NCBI GenBank assembly: GCA_031273885.1
Contig: JAISRA010000005.1
Coordinates: forward strand, 1-9,908
Length of the DNA: 9,908 nucleotides
Reading direction: 5' to 3'
Origin: Endomicrobium sp.
GTDB taxonomy: Bacteria > Elusimicrobiota > Endomicrobiia > Endomicrobiales > Endomicrobiaceae
The notes beneath the pieces were generated by a model. It was not told where the DNA came from. It made no database searches and worked only from the letters and a program-made list of their open reading frames with translations. Positions 1-6,845 of the stretch are shown here, in pieces. Made by a program: the position numbers and the translations under genes. Numbering within the stretch: the stretch's first letter is position 1; each line of letters opens with the position of its first letter.

Positions 1-404
1 AAAATGTGTCCTAAATCTTTAATAAGTTCCCTAAAATCAACTCTTGTTTCAGAAGTATAATATACAAAGAGCTTTGAACGATCAAAAGTGTATTGGACAC
101 ATGTAAGCTTCATGTCAAGCTCATAATCCTCTACTTTTCGCACTACAATTTCACGTGATTTTAAAGTTTTTTTTTCGTTATCAGCAAGTTTTCTCCTATC
201 CTCTTCTGTTATCTTTCTTAAAACTTTACCTATAGGTTCTTTACTTTTCTGCACATATTTTTCTTTTTCACACACAACTCCAACTTCAATACCGTGCTCG
301 GTTTCTAGCACAATCTTACTATTCAACTTCAAATCAAAACGCCCAACATCAGCATATATTTTATTTTTAATCCTTCTGAGCATTACTCCTATGACCATCG
401 GCAT
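1..404 (-). CDS. ricT: RicT/YaaT-like PSP1-domain protein (3'-truncated by window edge)
   Basis: The first 134 residues of a PSP1-domain protein are visible; the C-terminus lies beyond position 1. The N-terminus (MPMVIGVMLRRIKNK) and the stretch DMKLTCVQYTFDRSKLFVYY followed by RVDFRELIKDL match Bacillus subtilis YaaT/RicT closely as I recall it. In B. subtilis RicT joins RicA and RicF in a complex with Fe-S clusters that affects RNase Y-dependent mRNA processing and development. The cysteines that would carry clusters lie in the C-terminal part, which cannot be seen here. The ATG at 402-404 is chosen because an AGGGAGA Shine-Dalgarno (411-417) sits 6 bases upstream; an in-frame ATG at 396-398 is less well placed. 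The gene follows holB by 83 bp, in the common tmk-holB-yaaT arrangement, and is probably co-transcribed. The family call is firm. The role in this organism is inferred. Confidence 0.9.
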   Translation of the reverse strand, partial: MPMVIGVMLRRIKNKIYADVGRFDLKLNSKIVLETEHGIEVGVVCEKEKYVQKSKEPIGKVLRKITEEDRRKLADNEKKTLKSREIVVRKVEDYELDMKLTCVQYTFDRSKLFVYYTSETRVDFRELIKDLGHI

Positions 405-487
405 AACATATCTCCCTTGCGATATTGCACACAACAGTATCTGTACAGATTAATAAAATACTTCTCTATATTCTATCTATAATGTCG

Positions 488-1435
488 CTACTGTTTTTTT
501 AAATCTAACAAGCCAAAAAATAAGTTATCAAGAACTGTTTGAGCACTTACATTTTTAAGTAATAAAGATCTGGAAATATTCAACAGATCAAGCGCAGACA
601 CTACTCTTTGCGGATATAGTCTAAAATCATTTTTTGCTTCAGTTATCATTGTATCAATACATTTTAAAGCACCAATTTTTGCTGTATATCTTGAAAGTTC
701 TAAAACATCAGAAATATAAAGGTTCTGGCTGTTAAGCTTACACCATAAAGAAAACCGAGAGCTGTCTTTTTCATCAACAAGTCTTTTTGCAATTTCCAAA
801 GAACCTTCGCTTAATTCAGATATCCTCTGAGCTCTCACAGAACATAACGAACAGTTTAACATAAGCCAAGATGATATTTCATTTTGCCTTAGAGGCTGAA
901 AAAACAATGTTTGTGAACGTGAAACTATCGTTCTAAGGATTGTCTCTCTATGCTTTGCAATTAAAACTATAACCGTATTTTGTGGAGGTTCTTCAAGTGT
1001 TTTGAGCAGTGAACTTGCAGCTGCAATATTCATTTTTTCAGCAGGTTCTATAATAAAAACTTTCCATTTACCTTCATGTATTTTTGTCGAAACTTCTTTC
1101 TGCATATGTCTTATTGTTTCAATTTTTAATACTTTTTGTTTTTCTAAATCCTCTTCTTCTAGTTCGGCTTGTTTAACAAAATCTATAAAATGTACATCAG
1201 GATGAATGTTTTTTTTTATTTTTTCACAAGAAGCACATCTCCCACAGGCACCGATATCTGTTTGAGTAAAATCATTTACAGTACAGTTCAGAATTCTTGC
1301 AAATTCAGCAGCAACATAACGCTTGCCCACACCGGTATACCCAACAAAAATATAGGTATGTGCAATTTTACCACTTTTAATCTGGTTTAAAAGTATTTTC
1401 TTTACTTTTTGCTGACCTAATATATTTTCAAACAT
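488..1435 (-). CDS. holB: DNA polymerase III subunit delta' (clamp-loader subunit)
   Basis: This 315-residue AAA+ protein is the delta' subunit of the clamp loader, which opens the sliding clamp and places it on primed DNA. Visible features in order are the N-terminal ILGQQ motif (residues 5-9), the P-loop region GYTGVGKR (32-39), four zinc-module cysteines (C51, C64, C67, C70) followed by HPDV, a Walker B-like FIIEPAEKM (127-135), LLKTLEEPP (143-151) and the SRC-type motif as SRS (172-174). The P-loop lacks the usual Ser/Thr after Lys, Walker B has Glu where Asp is common, and the SRC cysteine is Ser. Delta' subunits often have degenerate ATP sites and act as stators, so function is probably kept. 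The start ATG abuts the tmk stop (TAA then ATG) with only a weak GGTG upstream, which suggests translational coupling. Length is normal for the family and the stop is TAG. Confidence 0.93.
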   Translation of the reverse strand: MFENILGQQKVKKILLNQIKSGKIAHTYIFVGYTGVGKRYVAAEFARILNCTVNDFTQTDIGACGRCASCEKIKKNIHPDVHFIDFVKQAELEEEDLEKQKVLKIETIRHMQKEVSTKIHEGKWKVFIIEPAEKMNIAAASSLLKTLEEPPQNTVIVLIAKHRETILRTIVSRSQTLFFQPLRQNEISSWLMLNCSLCSVRAQRISELSEGSLEIAKRLVDEKDSSRFSLWCKLNSQNLYISDVLELSRYTAKIGALKCIDTMITEAKNDFRLYPQRVVSALDLLNISRSLLLKNVSAQTVLDNLFFGLLDLKKQ

Positions 1436-2098
1436 TTACAGCACCATATCTACAATCTTTCTCATTAAAATTTGTGTGTGTTCAGGCCTTTTTTGTGTTT
1501 TTACTATTTTAATTCTATTCGGATATTTCTCTGCCTGACTTAAATACCCTTCCCTTACGTTGTTATGAAACTGTATAGATTCCCTTTCAAATCTATCACC
1601 AATTTCACCATAAGATTTTTTATTTATACCTTTTGCTTTATTTAATAAACCCTTCGCAGGAGTTATATCGAGATATATCGTCAAAGTTGGAGTTAAACCA
1701 AACGACGCAGCTAAGTTAAGTTTATTTATAAGATTTAAGTCTAATTTTCTGCCATAACACTGATATGCTACAGTAGAATCTGTAAATCTATCGCAAATAA
1801 TAGCCTTGCCCGATCGCAAAGCAGGCAAAACAACTTCTTTTATATGCTGCGCTCTTGCAGCTTCATACAAAAAAAGCTCACTCAGCGGCACAATATTTAA
1901 ATTTGAAGTTAAAAGAATTCGTCTTATAGTCTCAGCTAGACCAGTCCCACCAGGTTCTCTTGTAAGCAGAACTTCATAGCCTTTTTGCTCAAAATATTCT
2001 TTTAAAAATAGAGACTGCGTAGTTTTCCCAGAACCTTCACCGCCCTCAATAGTAATAAAAAGAGGTTTTTTTTTCTTCATCAGTATGCAAAATTCCAT
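1436..2098 (-). CDS. tmk: Thymidylate kinase
   Basis: This enzyme phosphorylates dTMP to dTDP with ATP, the essential step in dTTP synthesis where the de novo and salvage routes meet; it is cytoplasmic. From the 2098 start, motifs are the P-loop GGEGSGKTT (19-27), REPGGT (47-52, substrate binding), ARAQHI (82-87), DRFTDST with AYQCYGR (103-117) and the conserved DRFE and REGYL segments (168-171, 182-186). The full length is 220 residues. A second in-frame ATG at 2078-2080 gives a 214-residue protein starting MKKKKPLFITIEG, which fits the family's usual short N-terminus better. Neither start has a convincing Shine-Dalgarno, so the start is unresolved and the longer one is listed. It is the first gene of the tmk-holB-ricT run. 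Candidate promoters lie at 2176-2206 and 2381-2389. The function is certain; only the start is open. Confidence 0.95.
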   Translation of the reverse strand: MEFCILMKKKKPLFITIEGGEGSGKTTQSLFLKEYFEQKGYEVLLTREPGGTGLAETIRRILLTSNLNIVPLSELFLYEAARAQHIKEVVLPALRSGKAIICDRFTDSTVAYQCYGRKLDLNLINKLNLAASFGLTPTLTIYLDITPAKGLLNKAKGINKKSYGEIGDRFERESIQFHNNVREGYLSQAEKYPNRIKIVKTQKRPEHTQILMRKIVDMVL

Positions 2099-2175
2099 TT
2101 TTTAATTTCTATTTCAATTACATATTTTCTATTTTACTGAACTTGCTTCTATTATCTTCAACTAATCATATTTAT

Positions 2176-2206
2176 ATTATATCTATATTTCTATATTAAA
2201 TGCCAA
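2176..2206 (-). promoter_or_regulatory. Candidate tmk promoter (TTGGCA / TATAAT)
   Basis: On the minus strand TTGGCA (2201-2206, five of six matches to the sigma-70 -35) is followed after 19 bases by a perfect TATAAT (2176-2181). The spacer is two bases longer than ideal. It would start RNA about 70 bases before tmk. In such AT-rich DNA, chance matches are common, so this is only a candidate. Confidence 0.4.
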
Positions 2207-2283
2207 TGAACACTTGTTTTGAATCTTTAAACCATCGTTATTAAATATACTTGTATATACAAACTAAAATTATTTTCCACTGT

Positions 2284-2299
2284 CTGTAACACAATACAG
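2284..2299. promoter_or_regulatory. CTG-N10-CAG palindrome, SOS-box-like
   Basis: The sequence CTGTAACACAATACAG has perfect CTGTA/TACAG arms around a six-base centre. It has the CTG-N10-CAG form of the Escherichia coli LexA site. It lies 186 bases upstream of the longer tmk start and about 75-90 bases downstream of where the 2381-2389 promoter should start. LexA sites differ among phyla and no lexA gene is visible here, so it may be chance or an operator for another regulator. Confidence 0.2.
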
Positions 2300-2315
2300 G
2301 CATTTTGTCTAATTT

Positions 2316-2339
2316 TTAAATTTTTAAATTGAAATCCAT
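2316..2339 (-). CDS. Seven-residue leader mini-ORF (MDFNLKI) behind a strong Shine-Dalgarno
   Basis: On the minus strand GGGAGG (2344-2349) sits four bases before an ATG that opens a seven-codon frame ending in TAA. An extended -10 (2381-2389) lies just upstream, so promoter, ribosome site and start codon occur in the right order. After the stop the same frame continues open for 24 codons with no family I recognise. It could be a translated leader in the tmk transcript, or the start of a gene that has decayed. There is no evidence that a peptide is made. Confidence 0.25.
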   Translation of the reverse strand: MDFNLKI

Positions 2340-2380
2340 AAAACCTCCCAAAATATCAACTTGCTACGCACTTTTTAACT

Positions 2381-2389
2381 ATTATAGCA
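2381..2389 (-). promoter_or_regulatory. Extended -10 promoter element facing tmk
   Basis: The minus strand reads TGCTATAAT, a TG-n extension with a perfect -10 hexamer. No good -35 lies at 16-18 bases, which extended -10 promoters can tolerate. Transcription would start near 2374 and run through GTAGCAAGT (2359-2367), GGGAGG (2344-2349) and the mini-ORF towards tmk. The same element occurs in mirror image before the protease gene. Confidence 0.5.
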
Positions 2390-2459
2390 TTTTAATCCAA
2401 AAATAAATTTACAATAATTAACAATGATATAACAAATATAATGAAAAACTTTTTAAGTA

Positions 2460-2489
2460 TTGCAAAAATAATATAGAAAATGCTATAAT
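2460..2489 (+). promoter_or_regulatory. Promoter of the M48 protease gene
   Basis: TTGCAA (2460-2465, four of six -35 matches) is followed after 18 bases by a perfect TATAAT (2484-2489) with a TG-n extension (TGC at 2481-2483). RNA would start near 2496, giving a leader of about 40 bases with GTAGCAAGT (2507-2515) and GGAG (2526-2529). It is the best promoter match in the window and is correctly placed for the gene at 2536. Confidence 0.6.
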
Positions 2490-2535
2490 ATAAAGATGTA
2501 TTTTTTGTAGCAAGTAACTGTCTACGGAGTTAACT

Positions 2536-3792
2536 ATGAATATTTATACCTTTATTATTGTTTTTTTCATTGTCGTTGCATATCTAATCCAGACAGTGAT
2601 AGATTTAATTAACGTCAAAAATATTTCAAACAATATACCTGAAGAATTTATTGGGCATTTTAACAAAAAAAAATATGAAAAATCTCAACAATACCTTAAA
2701 ACGAACACAAAATTCTCCATAATATCATCTACTTTTATGTTGTTAGTACAGGTTATTTTTATAGTTTTTGATGGGTTCAATTATGTAAATGACATAGCTA
2801 CATCTTTTGGCTTTGAAACCACTCCAACAGGACTTATTTTTACAGGTATTCTTTTTTTGACTTTTGAAACTTTAAAAATACCCTTTTCTGCTTATTCGAT
2901 ATTTGTTATAGAAGAAAAATTCGGATTTAATAAAATGAATTTAAAAACTTTTATTACAGACATAGTGAAATCAATTACCATAACAGCAATTATCGGAGCT
3001 GTTACTTTTTCAGTAATTTTATGGCTTTTTACAAATATTCTTAAATATGCATGGCTATATGCCTTTGCAGCTGCTATCATTCTTGAACTACTTCTTATAT
3101 TTATTGCCCCTATAGTTATAATGCCGCTTTTTAATAAGTACTCTCCGTTAGAAAACGGCGAACTAAAAACCTCTATTGAAGAATATGTAAAAAAAGAAAA
3201 CTTCAAAATGAAAGGTCTGTTCAAAATGGACAATTTAAAACGTTCGACAAAATCAAATGCATTTTTTACAGGCTTTGGAAAATCACGCAGAATAGTTTTA
3301 TTTGATACTCTTATACAGAATCACAGCGTGGAAGAATTAACAAGCATTTTGGCGCATGAAATGGGACATTATAAACTCAAACATATAATACAACAAATGT
3401 TTTTTTCATTTGCTTCAACAGGAATAATGCTGTTTATCCTTTCACTTTTCATAAATAAAGCATGGCTTTATGATGCTTTTCTTATGAAAGCACAGCCTAT
3501 ATATGCAGGAATAATATTTTTTGCATTTTTATATACACCTGTATCTTTGTTATTATCAGTGATATCAAATTATTTCTCTAGGAAAAATGAGTATGAAGCC
3601 GATGCTTACGCAGTAACAACTTACAAACATCCAGCTGCTATGATAAATGCACTAAAAAAACTTTCTGTAAATAATCTGTCAAATTTGCAACCACATAGAT
3701 TAAAAGTACTTTTGGAATATTCTCATCCACCCATTTTAGACAGAATTAAAGCAATAAGAGAAATTTCATCAAAATCAAGTTCTGGATTTTAA
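2536..3792 (+). CDS. Membrane-bound M48 zinc metalloprotease, Ste24 (CAAX prenyl protease 1) type
   Basis: This 418-residue integral-membrane protease matches the Ste24 branch of family M48. Eukaryotic relatives cleave prenylated CAAX proteins. Bacterial members lack that substrate and are generally linked to membrane-protein quality control; the substrate here is unknown. The N-terminal half has several hydrophobic segments (roughly residues 3-25, 60-80, 98-125, 145-170, 175-197), as in the M48 N-terminal domain. IMPLFNKYSPLE (195-206) precedes the catalytic domain. NAFFTGFGKSRRIVLFDTL (241-259) leads to the zinc motif HEMGH (274-278), with Glu275 as catalytic base. Two more membrane segments follow (about 287-306, 322-344). 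The third zinc ligand is Glu352 in EYEAD, and SHPPILDRI (396-404) is the family's C-terminal signature. The start has GGAG (2526-2529) six bases upstream. The gene stands alone, convergent with addB and divergent from tmk. No key residue is missing. Confidence 0.92.
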   Translation: MNIYTFIIVFFIVVAYLIQTVIDLINVKNISNNIPEEFIGHFNKKKYEKSQQYLKTNTKFSIISSTFMLLVQVIFIVFDGFNYVNDIATSFGFETTPTGLIFTGILFLTFETLKIPFSAYSIFVIEEKFGFNKMNLKTFITDIVKSITITAIIGAVTFSVILWLFTNILKYAWLYAFAAAIILELLLIFIAPIVIMPLFNKYSPLENGELKTSIEEYVKKENFKMKGLFKMDNLKRSTKSNAFFTGFGKSRRIVLFDTLIQNHSVEELTSILAHEMGHYKLKHIIQQMFFSFASTGIMLFILSLFINKAWLYDAFLMKAQPIYAGIIFFAFLYTPVSLLLSVISNYFSRKNEYEADAYAVTTYKHPAAMINALKKLSVNNLSNLQPHRLKVLLEYSHPPILDRIKAIREISSKSSSGF

Positions 3793-3982
3793 AATCTCAT
3801 GATGGAAAAGTAATCTTGGCACAGTGTCTTCCTACAACAACATAACAACAGACCAACGCCACAAAATACAAAATGAATGAAGAAGTGCGCTATTGTGTTG
3901 TGCTTCTTGTAGCAGAGAGTTTTGAGATATAAAGAAGTTAAGCCAATGTCTCTCCTTTGTAGAGTGTAGAGTCCAATTTATT
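3793..3982. other. Convergent intergenic gap with no clear terminator
   Basis: The protease gene and addB end towards each other across these 190 bases. A GC-rich stem followed by a T-run on either strand would be expected, and none is obvious. The best plus-strand RNA hairpin pairs AGAAGTGC (3881-3888) with GTGCTTCT (3900-3907) using two G-U pairs, and has no U-tract. The open frames here have no recognisable protein similarity and overlap the addB end out of frame. Confidence 0.5.
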
Positions 3983-5491
3983 TCATTTGCATATATAAAA
4001 ATATTTGCATCTCTCACAATTAACTTTATCTTCATTATCAAATTCAAAATTTTCTCCAGTATTGATTTCGTTAAGTAATGATCTAACCACATCAATACAC
4101 TTTTCATATACTTCAACATCTCCTGGGAATATATTAATTTTCGCTTTTTTTACATCGTAAACTCCGCATTCCAAAACAGTAAGTCCGCTTTCTTTTTCGA
4201 ATATATATTTATACAACGGAAGTTGTAAAGACTTTATTGCTTTTTTTATATTTTGTCTAGTAAAATCAGACAATAAATCCAAATACTTCTTCCTAACAAT
4301 ATTATCATCTATAATCCCAGTTTTATAATCAAATACCATATACCCTTTACCGTTACTATCTATTCTGTCAATTTTACAATTTAATTTATAAACATCTCCA
4401 AATTTTGCTTCAATACTTGAGACATATTTCTTCTCACTGCTGTAAATGTTTTTATACGACCTTTGTTTTTCATAGTATAAAATATTTTTCATTCTGTGCA
4501 TCAAAATTTCTTTGATCATAAAAGCATCTTCCCTAAACTTAAAGTACGGAGAATTAGCAAAATTATTTTCAAGTTTTTTAAAATACTCTTTTTCGAATTC
4601 TAAAGACTTCAGTTTCACACTATTAAGATTTTCATACAAGGCACCTCTTAAAAAATCATGTACAAAATTACCTATATCGCCGTCAGAAAGTTCCTGTCTT
4701 ATTTTTACACCTTCGTCAAGTAATAATACATACCTAAAATAAAATTTTAACCTACAATTCAGATAAGTGTCAATTTTACTGTAAGTATAATGCATATTCT
4801 TAAGATATTCTTTAATCTCTTTTGTTTTTGCATGTTTTCTTTTACCAGAATAGTTTACTGAGAATCTAGGCAAAACAAATTTATTTATTTTTACAGCGTT
4901 AATATCTTTGTTTTCTGACTGTTTATTCCAAATAATAGATTCTATAAACCTGCTTCTTTCATCTTTATCATTATCTGGGTAAATAAGATTTAATTTTTTT
5001 GACCCAGAAATAATTCTATTAAAATAATATTGTTGTATTTCATATTCTTTTTTTACCCTTTCAATTCCTAAAGCATACATTATGTCTTTTGGAATAAGAG
5101 AATAGTCTTTTTTTATTGCAGGAATTGCAGAATCTTTCATACCGACAATAAAAACATTGTCGAAAGAAAGATTTCCAAACTCTAAGAGCCCCAAAATTTG
5201 CAAACCTTTAATAGAAGATCCCATCAAAGCAATTCTTTTATCTTTAATCAATTTTTTAAAAATATTAAATATTTCTTTGTCTTGAAATTTTAATTGTGAC
5301 AATTCTCCATATTTTACTTCTTTCGATAAAGATAACAATATTTCCATAGCTTCAATATTTAACGGATAACTACCTAAGGCACTCAATGAATATGTTTTTT
5401 CTAAAAACCCAGATAAGACATTCGATAAATTATAGAAACTATCAATTTTTTCCCAAGATATAAAAAAACTTTTAAAAATCTCATTTAATAT

Positions 5492-5494
5492 TTA
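5492..5494 (-). other. Premature TAA codon within addB
   Basis: The minus strand reads GAA AAA ATT ATA TAA ATA TTA AAT GAG. The frame on both sides is the same: 35 codons without a stop link this TAA to the TTG at 5386. One base change from CAA, AAA, GAA, TTA, TCA, TAT or TAC would make it. TAA ends tmk, addA and the protease gene here, so it is not a sense codon in this genome. Confidence 0.9.
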
Positions 5495-6643
5495 TATAAT
5501 TTTTTCCTGAGACAAGTATTCCCAAACTTCTGTTACAGCAAGACTGATTTCACTTATAAGTTGTTTTTCATTAATAATTTCTTCAAATGACATAAACATT
5601 CTACCACTTAAACAACTCTTTGAATCTTGATCTAAAATCTTCTCAATCTTATGCATAACTATTCTGGATATGGAACTTTTTCCAAAAAACCTAATATTTT
5701 TAAAAAGCGGATTAGTCAATACCTTCATTACATCTTTTGAATAATATAAACATCCTTTTCTTGAAAGTTGTGCGTCTACAACTGCATTAAGCAGTGAAAA
5801 AATAACAGTTTTAGTCGCAGGATATTCGGCTGAAACACTATATCTGTCAGTAACTATAGAAATTTCAGATATTATAGACTGCAGCATCGCTGAATCCGGG
5901 ACAACAACAACTGTCTTATTTAAATCTTCTTCAGTATAATTACTGATAAGATTTTTAAGCAATGCTCCTTGAGATTGATCGTCAAAAGCAGAATATACGT
6001 TTAATTGATATTCTTCTTTTTTATTTTTCATATACGAAATAGGCTCACCAAATTCAAAATATAATTTTTCCAAAACTTCATATTCTTTAGCATTGCCTTG
6101 AATAAAAACAACAAGTTTTCCTTTATTATAAAGTTTCTTAAAAATTTCAATTTCCGTTTTATAAAGATAAAAGGGTGTTATTAACATTATTTCATCGAAA
6201 CATTCCGCCAATACCTCATTGTCCATTGATAGTGCTTTTAAAAAGCTATAACCTTTTGTAGTTTTTGACGATTTTTTCAAATTATCATGAAAACTTTTTC
6301 TGATTTTAAAAATATTTTTTAACAAATTATTTATATTTTCAGGCACGTCATAACCTATTTCCGCATTTGTTTTTACAGTTTTAAATTTTTCTTCAGAAAC
6401 ATTTTCCAGATTAAGTTGTTCTATGAAATATAAAATTTCAAAAGACCATTCCAGAAAAGACGCAAATGAACGATCACCGATTAAAAGCTGGGGTATATCG
6501 TTTTTAACAATTTCAAATATCATAAATGCAGCTTCAATATTTGAAATTCTTATAAGTTCAGTCTTTTCAAAAATAATTCTCTCAATAAGCTCATCATTAG
6601 TAAAAAATTCCGGTGGGAAAAAAGCAGTCCCATGTTTTTCAGC

Positions 6644-6674
6644 AAGTTTTTTTTTAAAAAATAAAAAAAAACTT
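6644..6674. repeat. Perfect T9/A9 inverted repeat inside the addB frame
   Basis: AAG followed by nine T (6644-6655) is mirrored by nine A followed by CTT (6663-6674) around a seven-base AAAAAAT loop, a perfect 12-bp inverted repeat. It encodes FFLFFKKKL near the AddB N-terminus, and the frame across it is intact. Runs of nine identical bases are prone to polymerase slippage. Confidence 0.6.
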
Positions 6675-6789
6675 TTGTTACTGCTTACTAAAGTAAGTTT
6701 CTTATTTGACTTAAAAACATAATCAGCCGTAAAGTCAATTATATTCTCGTAATCTTCTATAGTTATTATTTTACTTGACACATTTTATG

Positions 6790-6794
6790 TCCTT
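6790..6794 (-). promoter_or_regulatory. Shine-Dalgarno that fixes the GTG start of addB
   Basis: AAGGA lies eight bases before the GTG at 6779-6781. The ATG one base further upstream (6781-6783) is out of frame, so GTG is the best start for addB. The 64-bp gap to addA suggests co-transcription. Confidence 0.65.
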
Positions 6795-6845
6795 CATTAT
6801 TATAAATGCAACTACAACCTTGTGGCTTTGCAATAAACAAACGCA

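Larger units (their letters stand above)
2380..2490. repeat. 14-bp inverted repeat carrying two divergent -10 elements, with outer 9-bp partner repeats
   Basis: AAAATGCTATAATA occurs on the plus strand at 2477-2490 and, perfectly, on the minus strand at 2380-2393. A second perfect inverted pair lies outside it: GTAGCAAGT on the plus strand at 2507-2515 and on the minus strand at 2359-2367. Each arm continues to a Shine-Dalgarno and an ATG. The arms look like two copies of one promoter/leader module pointing apart, from duplication or a shared regulator. The space between them (2394-2476) is AT-rich with no gene. Confidence 0.6.
3983..6781 (-). pseudogene. addB: AddB-type helicase/nuclease subunit, interrupted by one in-frame stop
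   Basis: A 932-codon minus-strand frame encodes an AddB-like subunit of the AddAB double-strand-break resection enzyme, but codon 430 is TAA (5492-5494). Upstream, 429 residues form the helicase-like N-terminal part with no Walker A, as in many AddB proteins outside Firmicutes. Downstream the frame continues unshifted. FDNVFIVGMKDSAIP (codons 540-554) is an AddB/RecC-like helicase-fold signature. The PD-(D/E)XK nuclease follows, with His708, Asp805, Asp818-Tyr-Lys820-Thr-Gly and Gln853...Tyr857. The Fe-S staple cysteines are intact: Cys676, then Cys922-x2-Cys925-x5-Cys931, as in B. subtilis AddB. The start is GTG at 6779-6781 with AAGGA (6790-6794) eight bases upstream. The next in-frame candidates after the stop, TTG at 5384-5386 and ATG at 5345-5347, lack a Shine-Dalgarno. 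The gene follows addA by 64 bp. It looks recently inactivated. Sequencing error, readthrough or split translation cannot be excluded. Confidence 0.85.

Noticed and set aside
439..450. Perfect 12-bp palindrome ATCTGTACAGAT between holB and ricT
   Set aside because: A 12-bp palindrome is expected a few times per 10 kb by chance. It has no loop or T-run to act as a terminator and no matching copy elsewhere, so no operator is claimed.
3832..4119. 95-codon minus-strand frame overlapping the end of addB
   Set aside because: It overlaps the well-supported addB nuclease end in another frame, has no recognisable motif, and its composition looks like chance translation of intergenic DNA.
5384..5386. 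TTG as a real start of a separate nuclease gene
   Set aside because: There is no Shine-Dalgarno upstream, and the frame upstream of it is open and AddB-like back to the TAA at 5492, so the downstream part is the rest of the same gene, not an independent one.
5492..5494. Stop-codon reassignment of TAA
   Set aside because: tmk, addA and the protease gene all end at TAA exactly where their families end, so TAA is a normal stop here.
6799..6804. TATAAT on the minus strand between addA and addB as an addB promoter
   Set aside because: Transcription would start within or after the Shine-Dalgarno at 6790-6794, and no -35 is correctly spaced, so co-transcription with addA is more likely.
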